DNA of 35,042 nt from Bacilli bacterium (GCA_017411235.1 JAFPMR010000090.1:1-35042), one strand, 5' to 3'; positions 8,272 to 14,505 are shown, counted from the stretch's first letter. A program made the numbers and translations. Notes: generated from the letters alone by a model not told the origin.

Positions 8272-8535
8272 ATGAATAGTAACAGACAATTATTTAATCG
8301 TTTAACTGTATACGTAATAGTTTTTGTATTAGTTACAGTTAGTTATATTAATTTTACTAAAACACAAGAAGGCAATGCCTTAGATACTGAACCAGATATT
8401 GTTATGTTAGATACTACTAAAGCTGTAGAAGCACCAAGTGAAGAAGAAATTGACGAGTTAGATGAAAATATGGTTCTTGGTGAAATTGATATTGAAGATT
8501 TAGAAGAAACAGAAGCTACTGAAGAAGAGAGTTAA
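8272..8535 (+). CDS. Small single-pass membrane protein with acidic tail
   Basis: 87 aa. ATG 8272 preceded by AGGTGA at 8260-8265; a possible -10 TATAGT is at 8254-8259. Residues 1-11 are polar/basic, 12-26 form one membrane segment (VYVIVFVLVTVSYIN), and residues from about 40 to the end are strongly acidic (many Glu/Asp, EEEIDELDE, EATEEES). The acidic part is probably outside, by the positive-inside rule. No family recognised. It sits convergent to the sortase gene, with back-to-back terminators between them. Confidence 0.65.
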   Translation: MNSNRQLFNRLTVYVIVFVLVTVSYINFTKTQEGNALDTEPDIVMLDTTKAVEAPSEEEIDELDENMVLGEIDIEDLEETEATEEES

Positions 8536-8547
8536 TCTTCTTTTTTT
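8522..8547 (+). terminator. Terminator containing the stop codon of the 8272 gene
   Basis: Stem AAGAAGA/TCTTCTT (8522-8528 with 8536-8542); the stop TAA (8533-8535) is in the loop; T run to 8547. Confidence 0.7.
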
Positions 8548-8554
8548 ATGCAAT

Positions 8555-8578
8555 AAAAAAAGAGTTTTAAACTCTTTT
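8555..8578 (-). terminator. Terminator of the sortase gene
   Basis: Stem AAAAGAGT/ACTCTTTT (8558-8565 with 8571-8578). The A-run at 8555-8561 on the plus strand is the U-tract on the minus strand. The sortase stop (8577-8579) lies in the stem. Confidence 0.75.
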
Positions 8579-9512
8579 ATTCAACACTAATTAATTTAGC
8601 CATTACTAATTGATTGTAACGGTAATATTTTTCATAGTATCTTTTATCCATTGAACAAGTTTGTAGTATTAAGATTTTATCATTTTTGGATACAGATACA
8701 CCTGTGTCATAATCTGAATTGTTTTTATATTCTTGAATTTTCTTTTCCCATTCTGCATCAGTATAACGCATTACACGATAGTATTCTAATCCTTCGTCAT
8801 AGTCATCGTTAGCAACTGAGATATATACAGAGAAGATTTGGTATTTATATGTATGACCATTATATTTTACTGTAATATATTGATGTTGCTTATAGAATGC
8901 CTCATTACCATTATAATTTTGTAAATAGTTAAATGGTGCTGAACCATCTTTAGCACTATGTGAATAGATTATTGTTTTACGACCATTAAAGTCGTTACGA
9001 TAATCAATAAATGGAACACCACGATAATTCTTTTTACCTGATAATGTATGATCTAGATAATAATATGATGTATCATCACTAACTAAATCTTTTTTGAAAT
9101 TAGAATTTGATATGGAAATAGAACCTACTTCTTTACCAAATTTATCATATCTAACTGTTTCTTGTTTTGGTTCTTCAGTTTTAGTTTCAGTCTTAGTTTC
9201 AGTTTTGTTTGTCGTAGTACTTTTTTTAGTTGTTGTACTCTTTTTAGTAGTTGTTGTTTTCTTAGTAGTTTCTTCTTTTTTAGCTTTTTGTTCTTCAACT
9301 ACTTGAGTTTCTTCTTTAATTTCTTCAACTGGTATTGTACCAATTACTTCAGTAGTTTCATTAGATGCTTTATCTAATACTTCAATTAAAGAAATCTTTT
9401 CAGTAGCTATTGAATTACTATTAGAACTTTGAATAGTTCCTAAACTAATTATTGATATTAATAATAATATTAGTGTATTAATAGACAGAGAATTTCTCCA
9501 AATCTTTTTCAT
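8577..9512 (-). CDS. Class B-like sortase with long Thr/Lys/Glu stalk
   Basis: 311 aa. Residues 10-27 form a signal anchor. Residues 60-120 are a low-complexity stalk of TTTTKK/STTTKK/TETK repeats that may span the wall. The catalytic domain (about 120-311) shows sortase B features: GVPFIDYRN, His185 in IIYSHSAKDG (usually GHxxKDG), YKYQIFSVY, and Cys286 in ILILQTCSM. In sortase B the catalytic Arg lies seven residues before the Leu/Ile of the final AK(L/I). Here that residue is Asn300, and an Arg sits two residues earlier (Arg298). Sortases attach sorting-signal proteins to peptidoglycan or build pili; no substrate with a visible sorting motif is complete in this window. Monocistronic with a good promoter. 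Confidence 0.85.
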   Translation of the reverse strand: MKKIWRNSLSINTLILLLISIISLGTIQSSNSNSIATEKISLIEVLDKASNETTEVIGTIPVEEIKEETQVVEEQKAKKEETTKKTTTTKKSTTTKKSTTTNKTETKTETKTEEPKQETVRYDKFGKEVGSISISNSNFKKDLVSDDTSYYYLDHTLSGKKNYRGVPFIDYRNDFNGRKTIIYSHSAKDGSAPFNYLQNYNGNEAFYKQHQYITVKYNGHTYKYQIFSVYISVANDDYDEGLEYYRVMRYTDAEWEKKIQEYKNNSDYDTGVSVSKNDKILILQTCSMDKRYYEKYYRYNQLVMAKLISVE

Positions 9513-9535
9513 ATTAACCCCCTCATATTGCCATA

Positions 9536-9564
9536 ATTATACCTTTATATGGGAGATTAGACAA
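9536..9564 (-). promoter_or_regulatory. Sigma-A-type promoter of the sortase gene
   Basis: On the minus strand TTGTCT (9564-9559) and TATAAT (9541-9536) are 17 bases apart, followed by a GAGGGGG ribosome site before ATG at 9512. Confidence 0.8.
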
Positions 9565-9592
9565 ATTTTGCTATGTTTTTTGGCAATAAAAT

Positions 9593-9706
9593 TTGCTTTA
9601 AAATAGTGATTATGGTAATATACATAACTGTCAGAGGGTTTTTATGGAAAGTGAATTGGTTATTTAACTTTCTATATGAAGAAGTCTTGTACTTCTTCTT
9701 TTTTTT
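9593..9706 (+). ncRNA. Candidate short transcript between sortase and the 9732 gene
   Basis: TTGCTT (9593-9598) and TAATAT (9616-9621) are 17 bases apart, predicting a start near 9628. A strong hairpin GAAGAAGT/ACTTCTTC (9678-9685 with 9691-9698) with an eight-T tail ends at 9706, so a transcript of about 80 bases is predicted. It contains a tiny reading frame ATG 9643 to TAA (7 codons) behind AGAGGG. It could be a small RNA or a micropeptide gene. No other gene is seen in 9513-9716. Confidence 0.35.
9678..9706 (+). terminator. Intrinsic terminator with no annotated gene before it
   Basis: Hairpin 9678-9698 plus an eight-T run. No plus-strand protein gene ends here, which implies an upstream small transcript. 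Confidence 0.8.
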
Positions 9707-9714
9707 GCTATAAT
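9706..9714 (+). promoter_or_regulatory. Extended -10 promoter of the 9732 gene
   Basis: TGCTATAAT at 9706-9714, its first T being the last T of the preceding terminator tract. Predicted start near 9721, at the AGGTGAT ribosome site. Confidence 0.72.
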
Positions 9715-9731
9715 AAGTGCCAGGTGATACT

Positions 9732-9923
9732 ATGACTATAGATGTTGATAAATTAAGAGATGCTTTAATAGATTATTTTGGCACTGCTATGCAATTTAAT
9801 CCACAAGCAGTAATAGAATTAGGTGAAGTAGAAAGCGCAAGTCCTGAAAGACTTGTAGAAATAGCTTTAGCTAATGGATTTGATTTAAGTGACTTTGAAG
9901 TAAATAAAGGTAGAAGATTTTAA
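9732..9923 (+). CDS. Small acidic protein of unknown function
   Basis: 63 aa. Start set at ATG 9732: AGGTGAT lies at 9722-9728, and the earlier in-frame GTG (9717) is upstream of the predicted transcription start. The protein is soluble, acidic and mostly helical by inspection (DKLRDALIDYFGTAM; SPERLVEIALANGF), ending in a basic NKGRRF. No family recognised. It is a separate transcription unit 42 bases before the RelE-like gene. Its small acidic character would suit an antitoxin-like partner, but nothing in the sequence proves that. Confidence 0.6.
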   Translation: MTIDVDKLRDALIDYFGTAMQFNPQAVIELGEVESASPERLVEIALANGFDLSDFEVNKGRRF

Positions 9924-9938
9924 AATCTTCTTTTTTTT
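9912..9938 (+). terminator. Terminator containing the stop codon of the 9732 gene
   Basis: Near-perfect palindrome AGAAGATTTTAAAATCTTCT (9912-9931) with the stop TAA (9921-9923) at its centre, then a T run. Confidence 0.85.
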
Positions 9939-9946
9939 GCTATAAT
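9938..9946 (+). promoter_or_regulatory. Extended -10 promoter of the RelE-like gene
   Basis: TGCTATAAT at 9938-9946, sharing a T with the preceding terminator tract. Predicted start near 9953. Confidence 0.72.
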
Positions 9947-9965
9947 CTATATGATGGTGATAGAG

Positions 9966-10712
9966 ATGACTGAAGAGTATTATACATGGTTAGCTTTAGA
10001 TGCAACTGATGAAGAATTCGAAAAAGAAATATCATCTGTAATAGAAAGACCAAGGAATGAATGGATTGTTGCTCAAATAGATAAAGGTCTAAGAGAGAAT
10101 ATGGCGGTCATGAAGGAGTTAACTACATCTGGAGATGAAGAAGATGCAGAGATAGCTAGAGAAATTGCTGCTCAAATTAGTGTACGTTTAGGTCTTTTAA
10201 GAGCAATGATAGATTCTTATCGAGATAATGCTAATCTAGCTCAAGAATTAGAAGACGATCCTGGAGAAGTAAAAGTAGTATTTGCAAGAAACACTTATGA
10301 TAATATTATGTGTCGTAAGGATTTTGAAGATATAGAGAGTTATGGCGATGATAAATATGATTTGCTATTAGGTTTACTAGATCGTTTATATGCAGGAGAT
10401 ACTAATTTTAATTCAGAAAAACAAAGACCATTAGCTTCTAGTGCTAAATTAAAAGGTATTTATGAATTGAAAGATTATCAAATACGTTTGATTTATATGA
10501 GAGAAGGGGAATACACTGTTGTAATTGGTGCAGTTGTAAAAAAAGATGATAACGATAAGAGATATCGTTCTAGTTTAGAAAATATGAAAAAGAAGAGTGA
10601 ATTATACCGTCGAGCAGTTAGAGAAGGCTTATTAAACATGGAAGAAGAGCTAGAAAGAGCTCAAGAGTTTAGAGATTCTATTTCTGATGGAGTTAGAAGG
10701 GGCGGTAGATAA
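9966..10712 (+). CDS. RelE/ParE-superfamily-like domain protein with helical N-terminal extension
   Basis: 248 aa from ATG 9966 (GGTGAT at 9955-9960); the ATG at 9951 would lie upstream of the predicted transcription start. Residues 1-100 are acidic and helical. Residues about 101-216 follow the RelE/HigB layout: strand VKVVFA, two helices (DIESYGDDKYDLLLGLLDRL), KLKGIYELK, YQIRLIYMREG, YTVVIGAVVKKDDND, then a basic helix. Classical RelE proteins of about 90 aa cleave ribosome-bound mRNA, but this one is much longer and no RelE active-site residues can be assigned with certainty. A 73-aa gene follows one base after the stop. Toxin-like function is an inference from fold pattern and gene context. 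Confidence 0.6.
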   Translation: MTEEYYTWLALDATDEEFEKEISSVIERPRNEWIVAQIDKGLRENMAVMKELTTSGDEEDAEIAREIAAQISVRLGLLRAMIDSYRDNANLAQELEDDPGEVKVVFARNTYDNIMCRKDFEDIESYGDDKYDLLLGLLDRLYAGDTNFNSEKQRPLASSAKLKGIYELKDYQIRLIYMREGEYTVVIGAVVKKDDNDKRYRSSLENMKKKSELYRRAVREGLLNMEEELERAQEFRDSISDGVRRGGR

Positions 10713-10713
10713 T

Positions 10714-10935
10714 ATGGAATATAAAGAAAAAAGAGATATAGATCAAATAAAAAAATCTCTATCTGATCAATTATTAAAGAGTTTAAGATTAAGTGGTAAT
10801 AATGCTTTAGATGCTTTGTTATATAGCGGTTATTCATATGAAGAAATAACAGAGTTATTGACTAGTTATAATAATGTATCAGGTTTAGATTTAATTAATT
10901 GTAATGATGTAATAGAAAAGACACTATCTAAGTAG
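10714..10935 (+). CDS. Small protein with possible helix-turn-helix, downstream of the RelE-like gene
   Basis: 73 aa from ATG 10714; an upstream in-frame ATG (10687) lies inside the previous gene, and AGGGG at 10699-10703 suits 10714. Only one base separates it from the RelE-like stop, so the two are co-translated. Residues 1-25 are charged and helical; residues about 28-50 (LDALLYSGYSYEEITELL) resemble an HTH of the LxxGYSxEEIxxLL kind. It could be an antitoxin/regulator partner of the upstream protein; the toxin-first order would be HigBA-like. No family was firmly recognised. Confidence 0.6.
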   Translation: MEYKEKRDIDQIKKSLSDQLLKSLRLSGNNALDALLYSGYSYEEITELLTSYNNVSGLDLINCNDVIEKTLSK

Positions 10936-10944
10936 TGTCTTTTT
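10916..10944 (+). terminator. Terminator containing the stop codon of the 10714 gene
   Basis: Stem AAAAGACACTA/TAGTGTCTTTT (10916-10926 with 10933-10943). The stop TAG is 10933-10935, the first bases of the 3' arm. Confidence 0.88.
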
Positions 10945-10989
10945 ATTTACACTTTCAAAAAAGAATATCGCTGTATATGTTTCTATTTA

Positions 10990-10998
10990 TGATATATT
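10990..10998 (+). promoter_or_regulatory. Extended -10 promoter of the 11020 lipoprotein gene
   Basis: TGATATATT at 10990-10998, predicted start near 11005, short leader to ATG 11020. Confidence 0.5.
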
Positions 10999-11019
10999 TA
11001 AAATAGAAAGTGTGATTAT

Positions 11020-11487
11020 ATGAAGTCATTTAAAAGAGTTGTCGGTTTTTGTTTGTTATTTTTTGCATGTTTATTCTTGATTAGTTGTGGCGGCAAAGTT
11101 AAAACCGAACAACTAAGATGTTCTAAGCAATTAACTAATGCTGATGGTTTATTAACAACTATGTCTACTGTATCTGATTTTGAAGACGATAAATTAGCTA
11201 CTATTACTTTGAAGTGGTCTGCAAGATATGATAAGAATACTTATACAGATGATGAAATACAAACATTAGCTAATGATACAGCTCTTTCATATAAAAAGAC
11301 TTATGGAGATAATAAGAATATTAAAATAAGTTCTGTTAAAACAGGAGATTATGAATATACTGTTAATTTAGTAGTTGAGTACAACAAATTAACTGATGAA
11401 GAAAAGCAAAAGTATGGTTTTGATTTTGATGGAGATTTGGAATCTTCTAAAGCTGATTTTGAAAAAAGTGAGTATACTTGTAAGTAA
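11020..11487 (+). CDS. Lipoprotein of unknown function
   Basis: 155 aa. Signal peptide with a long hydrophobic core (residues 8-19) and lipobox LISC, lipidated Cys23, then GGK. The mature part has Cys34 and Cys154, which could form a disulfide linking the two ends. Alternating strand/helix segments (DDKLATITLKWSARY, DYEYTVNLVVEYNKL) suggest a compact alpha/beta domain somewhat like small DUF1307-type lipoproteins, but I cannot confirm the family. Single-gene unit with its own promoter and terminator. The ribosome site (GTGTGAT) is weak. Confidence 0.7.
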   Translation: MKSFKRVVGFCLLFFACLFLISCGGKVKTEQLRCSKQLTNADGLLTTMSTVSDFEDDKLATITLKWSARYDKNTYTDDEIQTLANDTALSYKKTYGDNKNIKISSVKTGDYEYTVNLVVEYNKLTDEEKQKYGFDFDGDLESSKADFEKSEYTCK

Positions 11488-11508
11488 GATTTTTATCTTA
11501 CTTTTTTT
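11483..11508 (+). terminator. Terminator containing the stop codon of the 11020 gene
   Basis: Stem AGTAAGAT/ATCTTACT (11483-11490 with 11495-11502), TTTT loop, T run. The stop TAA is 11485-11487. Confidence 0.88.
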
Positions 11509-11518
11509 ATGTTTAAAT

Positions 11519-11547
11519 TTGACAAAAATAGTATATATATCTAGAAT
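11519..11547 (+). promoter_or_regulatory. Strong sigma-A promoter of the 11573/12024 operon
   Basis: TTGACA (11519-11524) and TAGAAT (11542-11547) with 17-base spacing; AAGAGGA follows at 11560-11566 before ATG 11573. Confidence 0.85.
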
Positions 11548-11572
11548 ATTTGCTTACGAAAAGAGGAATATT

Positions 11573-12034
11573 ATGGATAGTGTAAGAGATATGATTATTA
11601 GTAAGTCTTTAGGTCCAGTAGAAGTAAGTAGAGGAGTACAAGACTTATTAAATGAATATGAATATAATAAACAAGTTTTCGATGAAAGTTATAGAGATAA
11701 TCCTTTATATGCCTTATTAAAGATTATGGTATATACAAAGAGATGTGCAACAACAATTGCTAAAAAGAATATTCAATCATTTTGTTGGGGCAATAGTGCT
11801 GCTGATAATTATAAAGTATATAGATTATATATGAGAGATTACCAATTTGCATTGGATGCATTTAATGGATTATTTGAATTAAATGAAGCAGAAAAAGAAA
11901 GATTAGATGATATTAGAAGAAGACTAGTAGATTCTATAGCTGTACAATATCCAGATAATACATCTTTAATGCTTGATATATTTGATACTGATAGTCAGTT
12001 ATATACTGTGGAGGGAATTGAATATGCCAGATAA
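11573..12034 (+). CDS. Helical protein of unknown function, first of a pair
   Basis: 153 aa from ATG 11573 (ribosome site AAGAGGA); the in-frame ATG at 11396 lies inside the previous lipoprotein gene and upstream of the promoter. Soluble and almost entirely helical, with no signal or membrane segment. A segment NPLYALLKIMVYTKR near residue 42 resembles CPVYAMYALSEYLKR in the next gene, suggesting distant paralogs. No family recognised. It overlaps the following start by 11 bases and shares a strong promoter with it, so the two products probably act together. Confidence 0.6.
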   Translation: MDSVRDMIISKSLGPVEVSRGVQDLLNEYEYNKQVFDESYRDNPLYALLKIMVYTKRCATTIAKKNIQSFCWGNSAADNYKVYRLYMRDYQFALDAFNGLFELNEAEKERLDDIRRRLVDSIAVQYPDNTSLMLDIFDTDSQLYTVEGIEYAR

Positions 12035-12449
12035 TGAATTTAGTAATATGAAAGCTATGTTTGGTTATGATGAGTGGAATGATGAAATGATTGCACTATA
12101 TAATAAATATAGTTTAGTTAGAGAATTAAATCATGATTTGATGAAAAGATGTCCAGTATATGCTATGTATGCATTATCTGAATATTTAAAAAGAAAAAAG
12201 ACAGATATTGAATGTGATCTTAGAGCTACTATTGATGAAATATATGTTAAAGCTGGTAGAGATCCTATGATGTTTGCACAAGCACATATGGAAGCAGAAA
12301 GAGTTACTTATGAAACTTTAAAACCTGTTATTGAAGATATGATGACTGCTAGAATGTATTTTGTTATAGCAATGCATAAATCTAGAGAAGAGTATAGAGA
12401 TTATTTAAGTAAGAAAGAAGAAATGTTTAATGCTAGAAAAACTAAGTAA
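12024..12449 (+). CDS. Helical protein of unknown function, second of a pair
   Basis: 141 aa from ATG 12024, with GGAGGG at 12010-12015; the in-frame ATG at 11973 has no ribosome site. Soluble, helical and rich in Met, Glu and Lys; several Met cluster near residues 93-115 (PVIEDMMTARMYFVIAM). Shares the PxYAxxxxxxYxKR pattern with the upstream gene. The helical character recalls YlbF/YmcA-type small proteins, but I cannot support that assignment. Translationally coupled to 11573 by an 11-base overlap. Confidence 0.6.
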   Translation: MPDNEFSNMKAMFGYDEWNDEMIALYNKYSLVRELNHDLMKRCPVYAMYALSEYLKRKKTDIECDLRATIDEIYVKAGRDPMMFAQAHMEAERVTYETLKPVIEDMMTARMYFVIAMHKSREEYRDYLSKKEEMFNARKTK

Positions 12450-12464
12450 TACTTAGTTTTTTTT
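12439..12464 (+). terminator. Terminator containing the stop codon of the 12024 gene
   Basis: Stem AAACTAAGT/ACTTAGTTT (12439-12447 with 12451-12459) with a three-base AAT loop; the stop is 12447-12449; T run to 12464. Confidence 0.85.
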
Positions 12465-12465
12465 A

Positions 12466-12474
12466 TGTTAAAAT
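12466..12474 (+). promoter_or_regulatory. Extended -10 promoter of the 12492 gene
   Basis: TGTTAAAAT at 12466-12474, two bases after the terminator T-tract. Predicted start near 12481 coincides with AGGTGA (12481-12486). Confidence 0.65.
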
Positions 12475-12491
12475 AATTGTAGGTGATTTTT

Positions 12492-13595
12492 ATGAAGAAG
12501 TTTATATTACCAAATTATGAAGATTCGATAGTTAATCTAGCTTGTAGTATTAGAAAATACTTTGAGATAGATTATAAACATAAAACATTAAAAGATATAG
12601 ATGATTTATTAAAGAATAAACAACCAAAGAATGTAGTAGTTATTTTATATGATGGTATGGGTTATAACTTGGTTAAAAGAAATATACCTGGTAGTTTTTT
12701 GGATAAACATATGACTAGAAGTTTTAGTAGTGTAGCTCCTGCTACAACTACGGCTTCTACTACATCTATTATTACTGGTAAGTATCCTAAAGAACATGGA
12801 TGGTTAGGTTGGGATTTGTATTTTGAACCACTAGATAAGATAGTAACAATGTTTACTAATTGTTATAAAGATACGGAAACTAAAGTTGCAGATCATAGTG
12901 TAGCTTGGAAATATTACTATACTAAAACTATTATGGAAGAAATTAATGAAGCTGGTAAGTACAGTGCAAGATATATTTCACCATATGGAGATATTAAATA
13001 TGACAAATTAAATGAAATGTTAGATTTGATTTATAAAGAATGTCAAAGTGATGGAAGAAAATATATTTATGCATATCATCCAGAACCTGATAGTTCGATG
13101 CATGAATTAGGTACTGATCATAAAAATGTATTAAAACTATTTAAAGAGATTAATGATAAAACAGAAGAGATGTGCAATAAACTAGGTGATGATACAGTAG
13201 TTATTATTGTTGCCGATCATGGACATTTAAATAGTGAAGGCATTTTATTAGATGACTATCCTGATTTTAAAGATACTTTAGATGGTGATATCTGGATAGA
13301 GGGTAGGTTATGTTCTTTTAGAGTAAAAGATGAAAATAATTTTAAAAAGTTATTTAAGAAATACTTTAGTAAAGATTTTGAATTATATACAAAAAAAGAA
13401 ATAATCGATATGAAATTATTTGGTATAGGAAATAATGAACATGAATTATTTAGGAAATCTTTAGGTGATTATTTTGCTTTAGCTAAAGAAAATAAATACT
13501 TTAGATATTGCGAAGAATCAGTTGATTTAAAGTCAATGCATGCAGGATTTACTGAGGATGAAATGTTAATACCTTTAATTGTTTATTATAAGTAA
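12492..13595 (+). CDS. Alkaline phosphatase superfamily hydrolase (nucleotide pyrophosphatase/phosphodiesterase type)
   Basis: 367 aa from ATG 12492 with AGGTGA at 12481-12486; the GTG at 12483 lies inside that ribosome site. No signal peptide, so probably cytoplasmic. Two-metal site of the PF01663-like phosphodiesterases is visible in order: Asp54 (VVILYDGMG), the Thr nucleophile in VAPATTTASTTSIITGKYP (about 85-91), Asp and His in HPEPDSSMHELG, DHGH in VVIIVADHGHLN, and a final His in SMHAGFTEDEM. Such enzymes hydrolyse phosphodiesters, nucleotides or phosphonates, or act as phosphomutases; the substrate cannot be deduced. The core motifs look intact. Single-gene unit. Confidence 0.85.
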   Translation: MKKFILPNYEDSIVNLACSIRKYFEIDYKHKTLKDIDDLLKNKQPKNVVVILYDGMGYNLVKRNIPGSFLDKHMTRSFSSVAPATTTASTTSIITGKYPKEHGWLGWDLYFEPLDKIVTMFTNCYKDTETKVADHSVAWKYYYTKTIMEEINEAGKYSARYISPYGDIKYDKLNEMLDLIYKECQSDGRKYIYAYHPEPDSSMHELGTDHKNVLKLFKEINDKTEEMCNKLGDDTVVIIVADHGHLNSEGILLDDYPDFKDTLDGDIWIEGRLCSFRVKDENNFKKLFKKYFSKDFELYTKKEIIDMKLFGIGNNEHELFRKSLGDYFALAKENKYFRYCEESVDLKSMHAGFTEDEMLIPLIVYYK

Positions 13596-13618
13596 AACGT
13601 AAAAGTTTTACTTTTTTT
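13591..13618 (+). terminator. Terminator containing the stop codon of the 12492 gene
   Basis: Stem AGTAAAAC/GTTTTACT (13591-13598 with 13605?-13612 region), then a T run. The stop TAA is 13593-13595; the exact 3' arm boundary may shift by a base or so. Confidence 0.82.
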
Positions 13619-13622
13619 ATGC

Positions 13623-13647
13623 ACTTTGTTACTTTTTGTAACAAAGT
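13623..13647 (+). promoter_or_regulatory. Perfect 10-bp palindrome, probable operator
   Basis: ACTTTGTTAC (13623-13632), TTTTT spacer, GTAACAAAGT (13638-13647). It ends three bases before the -35 of the 13702 operon and is not followed by a T-tract, so a repressor/activator site is more likely than a terminator. The same 10-base arm GTAACAAAGT recurs at 14496-14505. Confidence 0.6.
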
Positions 13648-13650
13648 CTA

Positions 13651-13679
13651 TTGACTTTATACCTACTTAGTATTAAAAT
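13651..13679 (+). promoter_or_regulatory. Sigma-A promoter of the 13702 operon
   Basis: TTGACT (13651-13656) and TAAAAT (13674-13679), 17-base spacing, directly after the palindrome. Confidence 0.8.
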
Positions 13680-13701
13680 GTAACTATGTGGGGAGATGAT
13701 A

Positions 13702-14091
13702 TTGGTGACAACGAAAATTGATTATGCTGATGCACACAGAATTCTCTATGAATTCTACCAACAAAGATATGTTGGTCATACTGTTAGCTTTAGTATTGAA
13801 GATCAAACAACAGTTAGGTATGACAGTGATGGAGATGCATATAAGGTAACAGAGAAAGTTGGTAAGCTTGTTATTTCAAAACCGATAAAAGGTTTAGAAA
13901 ATCACGTGTTATCTTTTGAGCAAACTATACCAAATCTTGAAATGAGAAAAATATTACTTGAATTGTTGAATGTAATCTTCGCAGATGAGAACTTATCTGT
14001 TAGTGGTATTGTTTTTAAGTCAAACCAAATAGATTTAGCAGTAAATGAAATTGATGTCAAAAAATTAACATTGAATAGAGGTACTAAGTAG
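13702..14091 (+). CDS. Protein of unknown function, first of a tandem paralog pair
   Basis: About 128-131 aa. The ATG at 13696 touches the GGGGAG ribosome site, so TTG 13702 or GTG 13705 (spacing 6 or 9) is a likelier start. It opens with KIDYADAHRILYEFYQQRYVG, matched in the next gene by RIDYSYIEKMLRDYYEKQYVM. Both then run through strands to an ExRKILLELLNxxF / EIKDIIRPMFD helix and end in a strand DLAVNEIDVKKLTL / DVYLEEIEKKKIL. Cytoplasmic, no signal peptide, no family recognised. First gene after the palindrome-controlled promoter. Confidence 0.6.
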   Translation: MVTTKIDYADAHRILYEFYQQRYVGHTVSFSIEDQTTVRYDSDGDAYKVTEKVGKLVISKPIKGLENHVLSFEQTIPNLEMRKILLELLNVIFADENLSVSGIVFKSNQIDLAVNEIDVKKLTLNRGTK

Positions 14092-14099
14092 GTGATGTT

Positions 14100-14495
14100 A
14101 TGAAGTTTAGAATTGATTATTCTTACATCGAAAAAATGCTTAGAGATTATTATGAAAAACAATATGTAATGGATGGTTTGCTACTTAAACTATTTGTTAA
14201 AGAAGTTTCTGATGGTGCTCATGGATGGTTTGAAGGAGATACTCATTTTGAAATGTCTGCTTTGATAATTAGAAATAGAGAACTTATAGTTGGAATAAAA
14301 GATAAGAGATTTATTGTTCCTGCTCAAGATAGTGAAGTTATTAAAGAAAAGGAAATCAAGGATATTATCAGACCGATGTTTGATGAATCTTTGAAAGATC
14401 AGAATTTGAAAGTTGATTACTTTATCTTAGAAGAAAGTGGCGTTGATGTTTATTTAGAAGAAATAGAAAAGAAAAAGATATTGATGAAGCGATAA
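14100..14495 (+). CDS. Protein of unknown function, second of a tandem paralog pair
   Basis: 131 aa from ATG 14100, served by AGGTGATGTT eight bases after the previous stop. Same length and layout as its upstream neighbour (IDY start, YY-KQYV helix, central strands, C-terminal EIEKKKIL), so the pair arose by tandem duplication and has diverged strongly. The central segment GAHGWFEGDTHFEMSALII is particular to this copy. Soluble; function unknown. A single copy of the palindrome arm GTAACAAAGT lies just after its stop. Confidence 0.6.
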   Translation: MKFRIDYSYIEKMLRDYYEKQYVMDGLLLKLFVKEVSDGAHGWFEGDTHFEMSALIIRNRELIVGIKDKRFIVPAQDSEVIKEKEIKDIIRPMFDESLKDQNLKVDYFILEESGVDVYLEEIEKKKILMKR

Positions 14496-14505
14496 GTAAC
14501 AAAGT
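14496..14505 (+). promoter_or_regulatory. Isolated half-site of the 13623 palindrome
   Basis: GTAACAAAGT, identical to the right arm of 13638-13647, in the gap between the paralog pair and the Cys-rich gene. No matching inverted arm is next to it. Confidence 0.4.

Noticed and set aside
9094..9377. Two plus-strand frames rich in Val/Phe/Ser opposite the sortase
   Set aside because: They are the antisense of the Thr/Lys/Glu stalk repeats, which gives hydrophobic-looking but meaningless translations.
13623..13647. Palindrome as a second terminator for the 12492 gene
   Set aside because: A clear terminator already lies at 13591-13618, and no T-run follows the palindrome; it abuts the -35 instead.
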